Notes: generated by a model from the letters alone, not told the origin. DNA of 64,000 nt from AV69 sp036498205 (GCA_036498205.1 DASXIC010000039.1:16835-80834); one strand, 5' to 3'. Positions 35,797 to 44,596 are shown, counted from the stretch's first letter. Numbers and translations are program-made.

Positions 35797-37626
35797 ATGG
35801 CACATCCCACAACGCGTCCGACACATCGGCGCCGGGCTAGATCCGCGCGTTCGCGTTCACGGCTGCCAAGCCGGACCGTTGTTATCGTCGCAGCAGTTAT
35901 CGGCGGATTTGTTCTCGGTCTTCTCTTTCTCGCGGTCGGTCCTAAACTCATTAGTAGCTGGGAAGAATCGCGTTGTCTCAAACACGCCGACGAGGGTTTA
36001 AAGCGCGGAGATTTCAATAGCGCGGTCGCTTTTGCACAGCAGGCATTGCACTTCGATCGGGATTCGCTTCCGGCTTTTCGTATTTTGGCCGAAGCGACGG
36101 AAAAACAAAATCGCGCTGACACTGTAACCTGGCGCGGTCAAATCGCCCGTTTACAACCGCGGGATGTCGATAGCCAACTTAACCTGGCATCGGCCGCGCT
36201 GCGATTCGGCCAACTCGATGTGGCCCGCACCGCGCTTGAGAACGTGCCCAAAGAGAGTCGGGACAGTGCCGCCTATAATGTCGTCGCCGGCTGGCTGGCG
36301 CGCGCGCAAGGCGACGATGCCGGGGTCGATCGTCATTTCGCCGCCGCGGTAGAGAAAGAGCCGGGCAATGAACTCTATCAATTCAATCTTGCGGCCTTGC
36401 GTATCAAATCACCCGATCAAGGGAAAAGCGCGGCAGCGCGGGAGACTCTTGAACGTCTGGCCAAAGTTGCACCGTTCCGTGCGGGTTCGCTCCGGGCCTT
36501 GTTAAGCGATGCGGTTCTGCGGGACGATTTTCCCACGGCAGACCGGTACGCCCAGGAACTGCAGATGAGTCCTCAGGTGACGTTCTCCGATTATCTCCTT
36601 TGCCTCGATTTCTATAAGAAATTGGATGAAAAAAAATTCGCAGCGCTGCTGGAAAAAGTGAAACCTGTGGCGGCACGGCTTTCATCCGATCTTGCCCTTC
36701 TCCTTGGCTGGATGAACAGCCATGGGATGGCCGCGGACGCTCTGCGCTGGACGGAAAAGTTGCCGACGGAAAAAACGACGAACCCGCCGGCTGCAATCGA
36801 GATAGCGGACGCGCTCAGTTTGCAAAAAAATTGGTCGCGTCTTCGTCGTTGGACGCGTGGCGACTCGTGGGGGGATGATGATTACCTGCGGCTTGCTTAC
36901 CAGGCCTACGCCGTGCGACAGACGCGGCAATCTGCCGCGGATGCAGAGTTCGGATCGCTCTGGCGTGCGGCGGAGCACGCTTGCGAGGAGAACATCGAAC
37001 ACGAAATGCGCCTCGCGCGCTTCGCTTCGAGGTGGAACCTGCCGACCCAGGCTGAGCAGCTTTGGTTGCGCGTCGCGCACAATCCACTCAGCCGGCGGGA
37101 AGCGCTGGATGCGCTTTTCGAGATCTACCGCACGAACAACGACCTTCCGAACCTTTATCTCACAGCGATGCGCTTGCATGAAACATCGCCGAACGAACCT
37201 CTGCTAGCAGCCGAATACGCCCGTCTTTCCATTTTGCTCGATCGCAATGCCAAAGAAGGCCAGCGCGTCGCACAAGAAGCCTTCGATCAGGCGCCAAACG
37301 AGCCACTATGCGTTATCGCACAAGCCCTTTCCCTTAATTCCCTGGGACGCGCTGCCGAAGGGATGGAAGTAATGAGAAAGTTACCACCGGAAAAATTGCA
37401 TGAGCCGCACAACGCTGTCTACGCCGCAGTCTTGTTGCTTGATCAGGGACAAGCCGAGGCCGCACGCGAGTTTATCGATTCCGCCAACGCCGCCCCTATT
37501 TTTGTCGAAGAAAAAAAACTTCTACAGGAAGCGCTGCAGAAGAATCAGGCGAACCAATCGCCTCCACCGGTTCCGGCGCAATCCGCTTCCCCAGCAGAAA
37601 CACCGGTCGACATTTCTCCGCGTTAA
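35797..37626 (+). CDS. TPR-containing membrane protein
   Basis: 609 residues. A basic N-terminus (about 25 residues of Arg/Thr/Ser) precedes one membrane helix (VIVAAVIGGFVLGLLFLAVGP, about residues 29-49), then a long helical-repeat region with TPR-like units (FNSAVAFAQQALHFDRDSLP, SQLNLASAALRFGQLDVAR). The Pro/Ser-rich C-terminus is short. Probably an inner-membrane-anchored periplasmic scaffold. The stop shares TTAA with the convergent Hsp70 gene. Confidence 0.75.
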   Translation: MAHPTTRPTHRRRARSARSRSRLPSRTVVIVAAVIGGFVLGLLFLAVGPKLISSWEESRCLKHADEGLKRGDFNSAVAFAQQALHFDRDSLPAFRILAEATEKQNRADTVTWRGQIARLQPRDVDSQLNLASAALRFGQLDVARTALENVPKESRDSAAYNVVAGWLARAQGDDAGVDRHFAAAVEKEPGNELYQFNLAALRIKSPDQGKSAAARETLERLAKVAPFRAGSLRALLSDAVLRDDFPTADRYAQELQMSPQVTFSDYLLCLDFYKKLDEKKFAALLEKVKPVAARLSSDLALLLGWMNSHGMAADALRWTEKLPTEKTTNPPAAIEIADALSLQKNWSRLRRWTRGDSWGDDDYLRLAYQAYAVRQTRQSAADAEFGSLWRAAEHACEENIEHEMRLARFASRWNLPTQAEQLWLRVAHNPLSRREALDALFEIYRTNNDLPNLYLTAMRLHETSPNEPLLAAEYARLSILLDRNAKEGQRVAQEAFDQAPNEPLCVIAQALSLNSLGRAAEGMEVMRKLPPEKLHEPHNAVYAAVLLLDQGQAEAAREFIDSANAAPIFVEEKKLLQEALQKNQANQSPPPVPAQSASPAETPVDISPR

Positions 37627-39404
37627 CGTCGCTCGATCGCGCCAGCCGCTTTTTCCAAAACAACCGCCGCCAAACTTTGCGTGGCCGCATCCAGCGCGGC
37701 ATTCGCGCGTTGTAGACGTTGCAAATTTTTGCTCGTAACGGCCTCCTGGACTTCCTGAGTCGCCTGTTTTATCGCTTCGCGCTCCGGCTCCGTAATCCCT
37801 CCGGCAGCCAGGTCGAGAGCTGCGTCGATTGCCGCGAGCATCTCTTCCGATTTTATTTTCGCTTCTGTCCACGCCCGCTCGTTCATGTCGTCGAACGCGT
37901 GATCGAGCGAATCAGCCAGCATTTTCTCCACTGCTTCATCAGAGACGTCGACCGCACTTGTTATATCGAGCTTTCTCTCCGCCCCGGTTTTGGTGTCGCG
38001 AGTGAGAACATGCAGGATGCCGTTAGCGTCAATTTCAAACTGGACACCGACCCGCGGAATTCCCTTGGGCGCAGGCTCGAACTCGATTTCGAACTGGCCG
38101 AGAGGCCAATTATCCCGCGCCATTTCACGCTCTCCCTGCAGGATGTTAATAGACATCGCGCGCTGATTGTTAACGGCGGTGGTAAACATCTCACCGGCTT
38201 TGATTGGAATTGTTGAGTTGCGCGGAATGATCACGTTCATCAGCCCGCCAAACGTTTCGATCCCGAGGGAAAGCGGTGTGACGTCGAGCAGGACGACATC
38301 ACGAACCGCGCCCGACAGCATTCCCGCCTGGATGGTGGCACCAATAGCAATTGCTTCCTCGGGATTCTGCGAAAGATTCGGTTCGCGGACGAAGATTTCG
38401 TGAGCAAACGCGCGCACCAACGGCATCTTCGTCGCGCCGCCCACGAGGATAACCTCATCGAGTTGCTCGGGTTTCAACCTGGCATCGGCAAGCGCGCGAG
38501 CGCAATGCCATCGTGTCCTTTCGATGATCGGACGCGCGATTTCTTCGAGCTCCGGTCGAGACAATGCAATCTCCAGATTTTTTCCACTAACGAACGGCAG
38601 CGAAATTGTCGTGTTCTCCTCGACTGACAGGCGATGCTTCGCTTCAATCACCGTTTCGCGAAGACGCGCAATATCGCCAGAATCGATCGAACCGTCCGAT
38701 CTCCCCAGGAGACGCTCAACAAGCGCAGTATCTATGTCGTCCCCGCCGAGACGCGTATTGCCGTTTGTCGCCAGCACCTCGAAGAGCCCGTCGTTTAACT
38801 CCAGAATCGAAATATCGAAGGTCCCGCCTCCCAGGTCGTAGACAGCGAACTTCGATTTGCTCTTCGCCTGGTTAAGACCATAAGACAGCGCCGCCGCCGT
38901 CGGTTCGTTAACAATTCGTTCCACCGTGAAGCCGGCAAGTTCGCCCGCACGTTTTGTCGCAGTGCGCTGCGCATCGTTAAAATAGGCTGGCACAGTGATG
39001 ACTGCTCGACCAACTCGACGACCAAGCATCTTTTCCGCATTCGATTTCAGTTTCCTTATAATCAGCGCGGAAATTTCCTCCGGCGAAAATTCTTGTTCGC
39101 GAATGCGAACTCTTGCCCACCCATTTTCCCCGGCTACCACGTTGTAGCCCACTTTTTCGTCAGCGACCTGTTCGATTCGAACGCCCATCAGCCGTTTGAC
39201 TGAGTAGATCGTGTGACGCGGCGCTACCACTCTGGCATGCACGGCCCCGCGGCCCACAATCGGCTCGCCCATTTCGGGAAAATGGACGACCGAGGGCGTC
39301 AGACGCTGCCCGTTTTCATCGGCCAGCAGAATCGGAAAGCCCGATTCCATGACGCCGATCAAAGAATTGGTCGTACCAAGATCGATGCCGACGATGTCGC
39401 TCAT
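37623..39404 (-). CDS. Hsp70-family chaperone (short DnaK-like)
   Basis: 593 residues. ATPase domain with GIDLGTTNSLIGV (phosphate 1), ITVPAYFNDAQRTATKRAGELAG, NEPTAAALSYG, YDLGGGTFDISI and ILVGGATKMPLVR (IGGxxxxP-type). Substrate-binding beta domain near residues 385-495 (LDVTPLSLGIETFGGLM), then a shorter helical lid. No C-terminal EEVD-like tail or GrpE/DnaJ neighbour. The size is between HscA (~616) and shorter Hsp70 paralogues; I do not name it dnaK because DnaK proper (about 640) is usually clustered with grpE or dnaJ. Confidence 0.9.
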   Translation of the reverse strand: MSDIVGIDLGTTNSLIGVMESGFPILLADENGQRLTPSVVHFPEMGEPIVGRGAVHARVVAPRHTIYSVKRLMGVRIEQVADEKVGYNVVAGENGWARVRIREQEFSPEEISALIIRKLKSNAEKMLGRRVGRAVITVPAYFNDAQRTATKRAGELAGFTVERIVNEPTAAALSYGLNQAKSKSKFAVYDLGGGTFDISILELNDGLFEVLATNGNTRLGGDDIDTALVERLLGRSDGSIDSGDIARLRETVIEAKHRLSVEENTTISLPFVSGKNLEIALSRPELEEIARPIIERTRWHCARALADARLKPEQLDEVILVGGATKMPLVRAFAHEIFVREPNLSQNPEEAIAIGATIQAGMLSGAVRDVVLLDVTPLSLGIETFGGLMNVIIPRNSTIPIKAGEMFTTAVNNQRAMSINILQGEREMARDNWPLGQFEIEFEPAPKGIPRVGVQFEIDANGILHVLTRDTKTGAERKLDITSAVDVSDEAVEKMLADSLDHAFDDMNERAWTEAKIKSEEMLAAIDAALDLAAGGITEPEREAIKQATQEVQEAVTSKNLQRLQRANAALDAATQSLAAVVLEKAAGAIERR

Positions 39405-39472
39405 TGATTACTTTACCGGTAACATCTGATCGCCGGCAATTCCGGAATCGGATTGCGTCCAGCAGGTCAATT

Positions 39473-40303
39473 TTACCCGCAAGATTTCGTCACATGAGTG
39501 CGATTGGTCTCTTCGATTGCAGCCGTCCAATGGTCGACGTCTTTTTCGGTCATGGTCGTCCTCGGTTCTAGCCGCGCGTCGCGATAGCCAAGTTCCGTAA
39601 TGTCCGGCAGAAATTGGGCGCGCGACAAAAATGTGCCGCGGCAGACCCGATCGCTAAAAGGGGTCTCTTGCTCCCGAGCCATCAATTCTGCGAGCTCCCG
39701 CCAAAGTTCCAGCGGGACGCGCTGGCGCTCCGACGGATAGATATAGCCGAACAAAACCAGAAAACTGAGCAGGACACGCCAATCCCTTCCAAAACGCTTC
39801 CGCAAGTGCGGCCAATCCAACGTCTCGCCACAGCTCCGAATCAAATGCGCGATATCCGCGCCGTCGTAGCGTTCGCGCTCCTGGATAAATGCCTTCATCC
39901 AGATAATTTCTTCCGGCGCCATTACGTTTACCTGCCGATCAAGAAATTCGCTTTCCTGGGAGCGCGCGAACCAGGAATCATCCACCACCCCCAGACCATT
40001 GCCAGTAGCGTAAATCAGATCGACGTAGTTCTCGCCGCGATACACCTTGGCCAGCCAGTGAGGAAATGTCCTTTCGGCCAGATAGCCGTTCTTTTCAAAT
40101 ACCGTTAGCCCGCGTTCCAGATCAGTTTGTTGGATGAAGAGGTCGACATCCTTGGTATGGCGGGCAAGCCCCGTGTAAACACAGAGAGCGTAAGCTCCGC
40201 CAAGCAAAAACCGGATGCCATTTTCATCGAGCAATCGCATCGCGTCGCTGTAAAACGCCGCACATTCCGAATCCAAGCCCTGCGCGTTTTCGTCGCTCTC
40301 CAC
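39473..40303 (-). CDS. Nucleotidyltransferase-fold protein
   Basis: About 276 residues from a GTG at 40303; an ATG 114 bases further upstream is possible but would overlap the divergent phosphoesterase gene. The segment FLLGGAYALCVYTGLARHTKDVDLFI has the GG and the D-x-D of the polymerase-beta-like fold. The next region (FPHWLAKVYRGENYVDLIYA) adds the third acidic residue. Similar proteins are described as 'nucleotidyltransferase' with no fixed substrate, some in toxin-antitoxin pairs. No partner antitoxin is evident here. Confidence 0.7.
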   Translation of the reverse strand: MESDENAQGLDSECAAFYSDAMRLLDENGIRFLLGGAYALCVYTGLARHTKDVDLFIQQTDLERGLTVFEKNGYLAERTFPHWLAKVYRGENYVDLIYATGNGLGVVDDSWFARSQESEFLDRQVNVMAPEEIIWMKAFIQERERYDGADIAHLIRSCGETLDWPHLRKRFGRDWRVLLSFLVLFGYIYPSERQRVPLELWRELAELMAREQETPFSDRVCRGTFLSRAQFLPDITELGYRDARLEPRTTMTEKDVDHWTAAIEETNRTHVTKSCG

Positions 40304-40391
40304 GGTAATGATACGTGCCTGCGATAGGAGACGAGCGCATGGTTTGGATGCAGAAACGTCCGCAGGCCGCCGCGCTTTCGTTTCGTAATCG

Positions 40392-41114
40392 ATGGGCAAG
40401 CTCCGGGTCGCCGCCACCGCGGATATTCATTATGGAAAGCACTCCCGCGGGTCGATGCACGACGCTTTCGCCGAAATCTCACGCGCGGCCGATGTGCTAT
40501 TGCTCTGTGGAGATTTGACCGACTATGGACTGGCGGAGGAAGCAGAGGAACTTGCTGCGGATTTGCGCTCCGGGTTGCGTATTCCGGCAATGGCCGTCCT
40601 CGGAAATCACGACCTCGAATCGGGCGAAGGTGAACTCATCGAAAAAGTGTTAGATCAGGCCGGCGTTGTTTTGCTCGATGGCGCCGCCCATGAAATCAGC
40701 GGTGTTGGCTTCGCAGGCGTCTGTGGCTTCGGCGGTGGATTCGGCCGGCGAATGTTGAATGCCTGGGGCGAACCACTGATCAAGCAGTTCGTTCAGGAAG
40801 CAATCGACCATGCCGTGAGGCTCGAGCAGGCTCTCTCGAAATTGCAAACCGAGAAAAAGATCGCTGTCCTGCATTACTCGCCAATTCGCGCCACCGTGCA
40901 GGGGGAAGATCCCGAAATCTTTGCTTTTCTTGGGTCGAGTCGCCTCGAAGAACCAATAAATCGATTTCGTGTTAACGCCGTTTTTCACGGCCATGCCCAC
41001 AACGGAACTGCCGATGGGACCACTGCTACCGGCATTCCGGTCTACAACGTCTCGGCTCCATTGTTGAGGAAATCAGCGAAGGATCATTCGCCTTTTCGAA
41101 TCGTTGAATTTTGA
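40392..41114 (+). CDS. Metallophosphoesterase
   Basis: 240 residues with the binuclear-metal motifs in order: D-x-H at residues 11-13 (ATADIHYG), GD at 40-41 (LLCGDLTDYG), GNHD at 71-74 and GHAH near 205. No signal peptide. Calcineurin-like fold; the substrate may be a phosphodiester or phosphoprotein. Divergent from the nucleotidyltransferase and overlapping the 2H phosphoesterase gene by 31 bases at the 3' end. Confidence 0.88.
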   Translation: MGKLRVAATADIHYGKHSRGSMHDAFAEISRAADVLLLCGDLTDYGLAEEAEELAADLRSGLRIPAMAVLGNHDLESGEGELIEKVLDQAGVVLLDGAAHEISGVGFAGVCGFGGGFGRRMLNAWGEPLIKQFVQEAIDHAVRLEQALSKLQTEKKIAVLHYSPIRATVQGEDPEIFAFLGSSRLEEPINRFRVNAVFHGHAHNGTADGTTATGIPVYNVSAPLLRKSAKDHSPFRIVEF

Positions 41115-41617
41115 CGCGCGAGCAGTTTCCATTCGCGTACGTCGCTTGCTGTTTCCGTGGGGGATTTACATAGCATTGCGCAGATTGTATCGAACCGGAC
41201 TTCCCGGAACGGTAATTGAATCGTTTGAATCAGGGCACGCCTGGTTTCTGCCGGGATTTTTTGATAAAGTAAGCTTAGGTGCGGGTTCACGAGATATGGC
41301 TGATCCGCTCCCGACAATTCCCGAATTCTGTCGGCCAAACGCTGCAGCGAGCTGTTCCTTTCAAACTGGACGAACAATGTCTTTGTGAATTCGTCGCTCT
41401 CCCCGATTCCACGTGAATCCAGGTTAATTCGAGGTGATTCCAAGCTGCATAAGACCTCGTTTGGCGATCGTCTGTTAACCTGTTCTGGAAAAACGGTCAG
41501 GTGCGGCTCGAATTCCGCCGCTCCGAATCGCACAGACAGCTGCCGAATCGTGCGCTGAAAGAACTCTCGCGCCGGTTCCGCTGGAATGAGCCAATAGACT
41601 ACGAGGCGCGCGCCCAT
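41084..41617 (-). CDS. 2H phosphoesterase (cyclic phosphodiesterase-like)
   Basis: 177 residues with H-x-T at 39-41 (EPHLTVF) and H-x-S at 113-115 (NPHLSLLY), the 2H signature. The N-terminal VVYWLIPAEPAREFF resembles plant/yeast CPDase-type members more than ThpR. It is the second 2H enzyme in the window. Probable reaction: opening of 2',3'- or 1'',2''-cyclic phosphates; substrate not known. Converges on the metallophosphoesterase with a 31-base overlap. Confidence 0.8.
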   Translation of the reverse strand: MGARLVVYWLIPAEPAREFFQRTIRQLSVRFGAAEFEPHLTVFPEQVNRRSPNEVLCSLESPRINLDSRGIGESDEFTKTLFVQFERNSSLQRLADRIRELSGADQPYLVNPHLSLLYQKIPAETRRALIQTIQLPFREVRFDTICAMLCKSPTETASDVREWKLLARQNSTIRKGE

Positions 41618-41679
41618 TTAAAAACCTTCACAGAGAATAGCGGTGTGCAAGGCCGGCAAATTGCAGCTAACATGCACCG

Positions 41680-42042
41680 ATGCCAACCAATGTTCTTGGC
41701 ACCGAATTGCAATCGTGCTGCCGTGATCCGCTGACCGGATTTTATCGGGATGGATTTTGCAAGACCGGTCCCGGCGATACCGGTCTGCACACGGTTTGCG
41801 CGCAAATGACCCGCGAGTTCCTCGACTTCTCCGTCCTGCAAGGCAACGATCTTGTAACTCCCCATCCGGAGTGGGAGTTTCCGGGACTGGAGCCGGGAGA
41901 CAAATGGTGCGTCTGCGTAACCCGCTGGAAAGAGGCGCTCGACCGCGGGGTCGCACCGCCGGTCGATCTCGAAGCCACCCATGCCTCTGCCCTCGAGTTT
42001 GTCACCCGGGAGGAACTCGAGGCGCACGCGCTCAAAAGCTGA
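41680..42042 (+). CDS. DUF2237 family protein
   Basis: 120 residues, soluble. MPTNVLGTELQSCCRDPLTGFYRDGFC then GDTGLHTVCAQMT, the DUF2237 N-terminus with paired cysteines, and the conserved GDKWCVCVTRWKEAL. The function of this family is not known. It is intact and near full family length. Ends 59 bases before the likely start of the LolC/E-type permease. Confidence 0.88.
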   Translation: MPTNVLGTELQSCCRDPLTGFYRDGFCKTGPGDTGLHTVCAQMTREFLDFSVLQGNDLVTPHPEWEFPGLEPGDKWCVCVTRWKEALDRGVAPPVDLEATHASALEFVTREELEAHALKS

Positions 42043-42100
42043 GCCAGCAGCTCCATTCGCACTTGGAATCGCCACTGTTTCCGACAACGGTTACCGCCTC

Positions 42101-43393
42101 TTGAGCCTGCCCTTCAGCCTTTTCCTCGCCCTTCGTTACTTAAAACCGAAGCGGACATTTCTCTCCATCATAACCCTGATCTCGGTTCTCGGGGTGACGC
42201 TGGGAGTGACCGTTCTCATTCTAGTCATTTCGGTCATGACCGGATTCGATCGCGAACTGCGGCAGAAAGTGATTGATTTCGACGCGCACATTTTAGTGAC
42301 GAGCGAAGACGTGCTGACCAACTGGCGGGAGCTGGATCAAAAGATTCGCACGACGCCTGGAGTAGTGGCAACAGCTCCCTACATCCAAGGACCGGTAATT
42401 GTGGAATATCAAAACCGGCGGCTTGCCCCGATGATTCGCGGGATTGATCCGGAGCAAGAGGAGAAAGTGATCCCCCTCCGCAAATTCATTAAACGCGGCA
42501 CACTCGATTTGAGCGGCGACACCACAGTGCTCGGAGTCGAGCTCGCCCGTAAATTAAACGTGCACGTCGGAGATAAGGTAACGGTTTATTCGCCGGGGAA
42601 CCTTGGACAAATCCTGGATGGAATAAAAAAGCTGGAGAATGCAAAAGGAGACGAAGAAAAAAAGGCGATCGATCAATTGCGAGAGGTGGTTCTGCCAAAG
42701 GATCTGACGGTTACCGGGATTTACGAGACCGGGCATTACGTCCATGATTCCGAGTTTTTACTCGTTCCCATTTTTATCGGACAGGAGCTTTATGGATTGG
42801 GCGACGCCCTTCATGGCATCACGGTAAAAACGATTGACCCTTATGGTGCCGAACGAGTCAAAGAAACGATTGAAGGTTATCTTTCTGTTCCGCAGTACGC
42901 TCAGACCTGGATCGATATGAATCGCCAGATCTTCGAAGCAATCCGGCTTGAACGGAATGTCATGTTCTTTCTGCTCTCTTTCATCATCGTTGTCGCCGCA
43001 TTCGGAATCATGAGCACACTGATTACCGTGACTGTGCAAAAGCGGCACGAAATTGGAATCATGAAAGCGCTCGGCGCCAACATCGCCCAAATCGTCTGGG
43101 TATTTCTTGGGCAGGGAATGATTGTCGGCTTCTTTGGGACACTAACCGGCTTTGCACTCGGAATGACTTTGATTCGCTATCGCAACGAATTCAGCCATTG
43201 GCTCGGGTCCACTTTGCACATCGAAATTTTCCCACGCGAGGTTTACCAGTTCTCGTCGATACCTGCAGAGATCATTCCTATTGATGTGGCGAAAGTTTGC
43301 ATTATCGCGTTCTTCGTCTGTTCAGTTTCGGCTTTGATTCCGGCATATTTCGCAGCCCGGCTCGATCCGGTAAAAGCGCTTCGCTTCGAATAA
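42101..43393 (+). CDS. LolC/LolE-type lipoprotein-releasing permease
   Basis: About 430 residues. No ATG fits: the earliest plausible start is a TTG at 42101 (LSLPFSLFLALRYLKPKRTF); an upstream ATG at 41981 would overlap the DUF2237 gene and add an unrelated stretch. Four membrane segments: one N-terminal (ITLISVLGVTLGVTVLILVISVM) and three C-terminal around FIIVVAAFGIMSTLITV, with the large periplasmic domain between, plus EIGIMKALGA and AARLDPVKALRFE, standard for FtsX/LolE. It would work with a LolD ATPase, which is not in the window. Confidence 0.88.
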   Translation: MSLPFSLFLALRYLKPKRTFLSIITLISVLGVTLGVTVLILVISVMTGFDRELRQKVIDFDAHILVTSEDVLTNWRELDQKIRTTPGVVATAPYIQGPVIVEYQNRRLAPMIRGIDPEQEEKVIPLRKFIKRGTLDLSGDTTVLGVELARKLNVHVGDKVTVYSPGNLGQILDGIKKLENAKGDEEKKAIDQLREVVLPKDLTVTGIYETGHYVHDSEFLLVPIFIGQELYGLGDALHGITVKTIDPYGAERVKETIEGYLSVPQYAQTWIDMNRQIFEAIRLERNVMFFLLSFIIVVAAFGIMSTLITVTVQKRHEIGIMKALGANIAQIVWVFLGQGMIVGFFGTLTGFALGMTLIRYRNEFSHWLGSTLHIEIFPREVYQFSSIPAEIIPIDVAKVCIIAFFVCSVSALIPAYFAARLDPVKALRFE

Positions 43394-43444
43394 GCTTACC
43401 CGTAGGGGGTCACGGGCATCCCCCCGCACCACCCGCCAAAACAA

Positions 43445-43478
43445 GAAAGGCGGCGGCCACCCGCGACCACCGCCTTTC
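43445..43478. terminator. Bidirectional terminator-like hairpin
   Basis: GAAAGGCGG at 43445-43453 and CCGCCTTTC at 43470-43478 form a perfect 9-pair stem between the convergent permease and Spy-like genes. The stem ends in an A run on one side and T run on the other, so it could work both ways. Confidence 0.7.
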
Positions 43479-43498
43479 CGTCTCTGCAGACAACGCGA

Positions 43499-43867
43499 TT
43501 ATTTTGTCTTCGCGTCGTGCAATTCTTTTCTGGCGTTCATCATGTCCTGATGCGCCTTAACGATAGCATCCAGTTTCGTCTGCTGGTCTGGGGTGAGCAG
43601 CGGCCGGATCTGGGCGATCGCGTTGTCGATCACCGCCTTAGCCTTTGTCATGGCGTCCTGATGGATTGCCTGCAACTGCGGTTTGGCTTGATCGATAATT
43701 GGCTGAATCTTTGCGTTTTCCGCATCAGTCAGATTGAGCGAACTGCTCAGCTCCTGGAGCGGGTTATGATGCATTCCGCTATGCGGTCCCCCTGGAGGCT
43801 GCGCTTGCGCCAAATTCATCGCCCCTAGCATGATCGCCGCGGCTGTTATCAATAATACTCGTTTCAT
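43499..43867 (-). CDS. Spy/CpxP-like periplasmic protein
   Basis: 122 residues from the ATG at 43867 (MKRVLLITAAAIMLGAMNLAQAQ), a clear signal peptide cut near AQA-Q; a longer frame upstream would remove the signal and run into the promoter region. The mature part is helical, Gln/Lys/Asp-rich, with two LT-x-x-Q-like motifs (LNLTDAENAKIQPIID and LLTPDQQTKLDAI) as in Spy/CpxP. Such proteins are folding chaperones or stress buffers. It faces the ECF sigma factor across a palindromic promoter region and ends at a hairpin. Confidence 0.85.
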   Translation of the reverse strand: MKRVLLITAAAIMLGAMNLAQAQPPGGPHSGMHHNPLQELSSSLNLTDAENAKIQPIIDQAKPQLQAIHQDAMTKAKAVIDNAIAQIRPLLTPDQQTKLDAIVKAHQDMMNARKELHDAKTK

Positions 43868-43918
43868 AGTTTGTTTTGCTGTATTTCCCTTGCGGCGCCT
43901 GATCGCGCCCTTGCTATC

Positions 43919-43949
43919 GATGACCGCGGTTTCCGCCTGCCGGTTACAA
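43919..43949 (-). promoter_or_regulatory. ECF-type promoter candidate for the Spy-like gene
   Basis: On the minus strand: TTGTAACCG, 16 bases, GTCATC. The -35 contains GTAAC and the -10 GTC, as in ECF promoters. The transcript would start about 45 bases before the ATG at 43867. Mirrors the promoter at 43967-43997. Confidence 0.65.
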
Positions 43950-43975
43950 CAAATTTTACGCTTAATTTGTAACCG
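43941..43975. promoter_or_regulatory. 35-base inverted repeat, divergent control region
   Basis: CGGTTACAA at 43941-43949 and TTGTAACCG at 43967-43975 are perfect arms separated by 17 bases; an inner AAATT/AATTT pairing extends the symmetry. The arms are the two -35 elements. Confidence 0.7.
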
Positions 43976-43997
43976 GAACGGCTTGCTTCCGGTCACC
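43967..43997 (+). promoter_or_regulatory. ECF-type promoter candidate for the sigma gene
   Basis: TTGTAACCG, 16 bases, GTCACC on the plus strand, identical spacing to the mirror promoter. The transcript would start about 20-25 bases before the ATG at 44027. It overlaps a second inverted repeat ACCGGAA-N8-TTCCGGT (43972-43993). Confidence 0.65.
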
Positions 43998-44007
43998 AGC
44001 TCTGGTG
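43994..44007. promoter_or_regulatory. Perfect 14-base palindrome before sigma gene
   Basis: CACCAG-CT-CTGGTG, with the next gene's ATG at 44027. Lies at the expected transcription start and may be an extra operator or early hairpin. Confidence 0.4.
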
Positions 44008-44026
44008 TGGATACGATCCTGTACAC

Positions 44027-44596
44027 ATGGATGACGATGAGCACGCTCGCGCATTGGTCGATCGCGCGCGTGGCCACGATAATGCCGCCGCCCGTGAACT
44101 CATCCAGCAGCTCTATCCGCTGGTGGCAAAAATTGTTCGCGGGTACCGATCACGCCGGACCGCGGAAGAGGATTTGTGCCAAATGATTTTCGTAAAAGTG
44201 TTTCAAAATCTCCATCAATATTCTGGGAACGTCCCAATTTCGCATTGGGTCTCCCGCATCGCGGTCAATACCTGTCGCAATGCCCTCGCCGCCGAAAAAG
44301 CCCGACCGGAATTACGTCACGCTGATCTCAGCGAGGATCAGGTCGCTTTGGTGGAGAATCTCGCCAACACCTCGGATGAACTTTCGCCCGACCGCAAAGT
44401 TGCGGCGAGAGAACTGGTTGAAAAACTGCTCGATATGCTAAAACCAGTAGAGCGTCTCCTGATCGACATGCTTTATTTGCAAGAACGTAGTATCGCTGAA
44501 GTGCAAAAACTGACGGGTTGGTCGGCAGCAAAAATTAAAGTAACCGCCTTTCGTGCCCGGCAGAAATTGCGTAAACAGGTCGGGTCTCTCCTATGA
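44027..44596 (+). CDS. ECF-type RNA polymerase sigma factor
   Basis: 189 residues. Region 2 is seen as ARELIQQLYPLVAKIVRGYRSRRTAEEDLCQMIFVKVFQNL (about residues 23-62) and region 4 as DMLKPVERLLIDMLYLQERSIAEVQKLTGWSAAKIKVTAFRARQKLRK (about 140-185), separated by a short linker; no region 1.1 or 3. It directs RNA polymerase to a small regulon in response to a signal relayed by an anti-sigma. ATGA overlap with the next gene. The upstream region carries the matching promoter on both strands. Confidence 0.92.
   Translation: MDDDEHARALVDRARGHDNAAARELIQQLYPLVAKIVRGYRSRRTAEEDLCQMIFVKVFQNLHQYSGNVPISHWVSRIAVNTCRNALAAEKARPELRHADLSEDQVALVENLANTSDELSPDRKVAARELVEKLLDMLKPVERLLIDMLYLQERSIAEVQKLTGWSAAKIKVTAFRARQKLRKQVGSLL

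Noticed and set aside
39413..39422. TTACCGGTAA palindrome next to the Hsp70 start as an operator
   Set aside because: Too short to separate from chance and would cover the ribosome site; no CIRCE element present.
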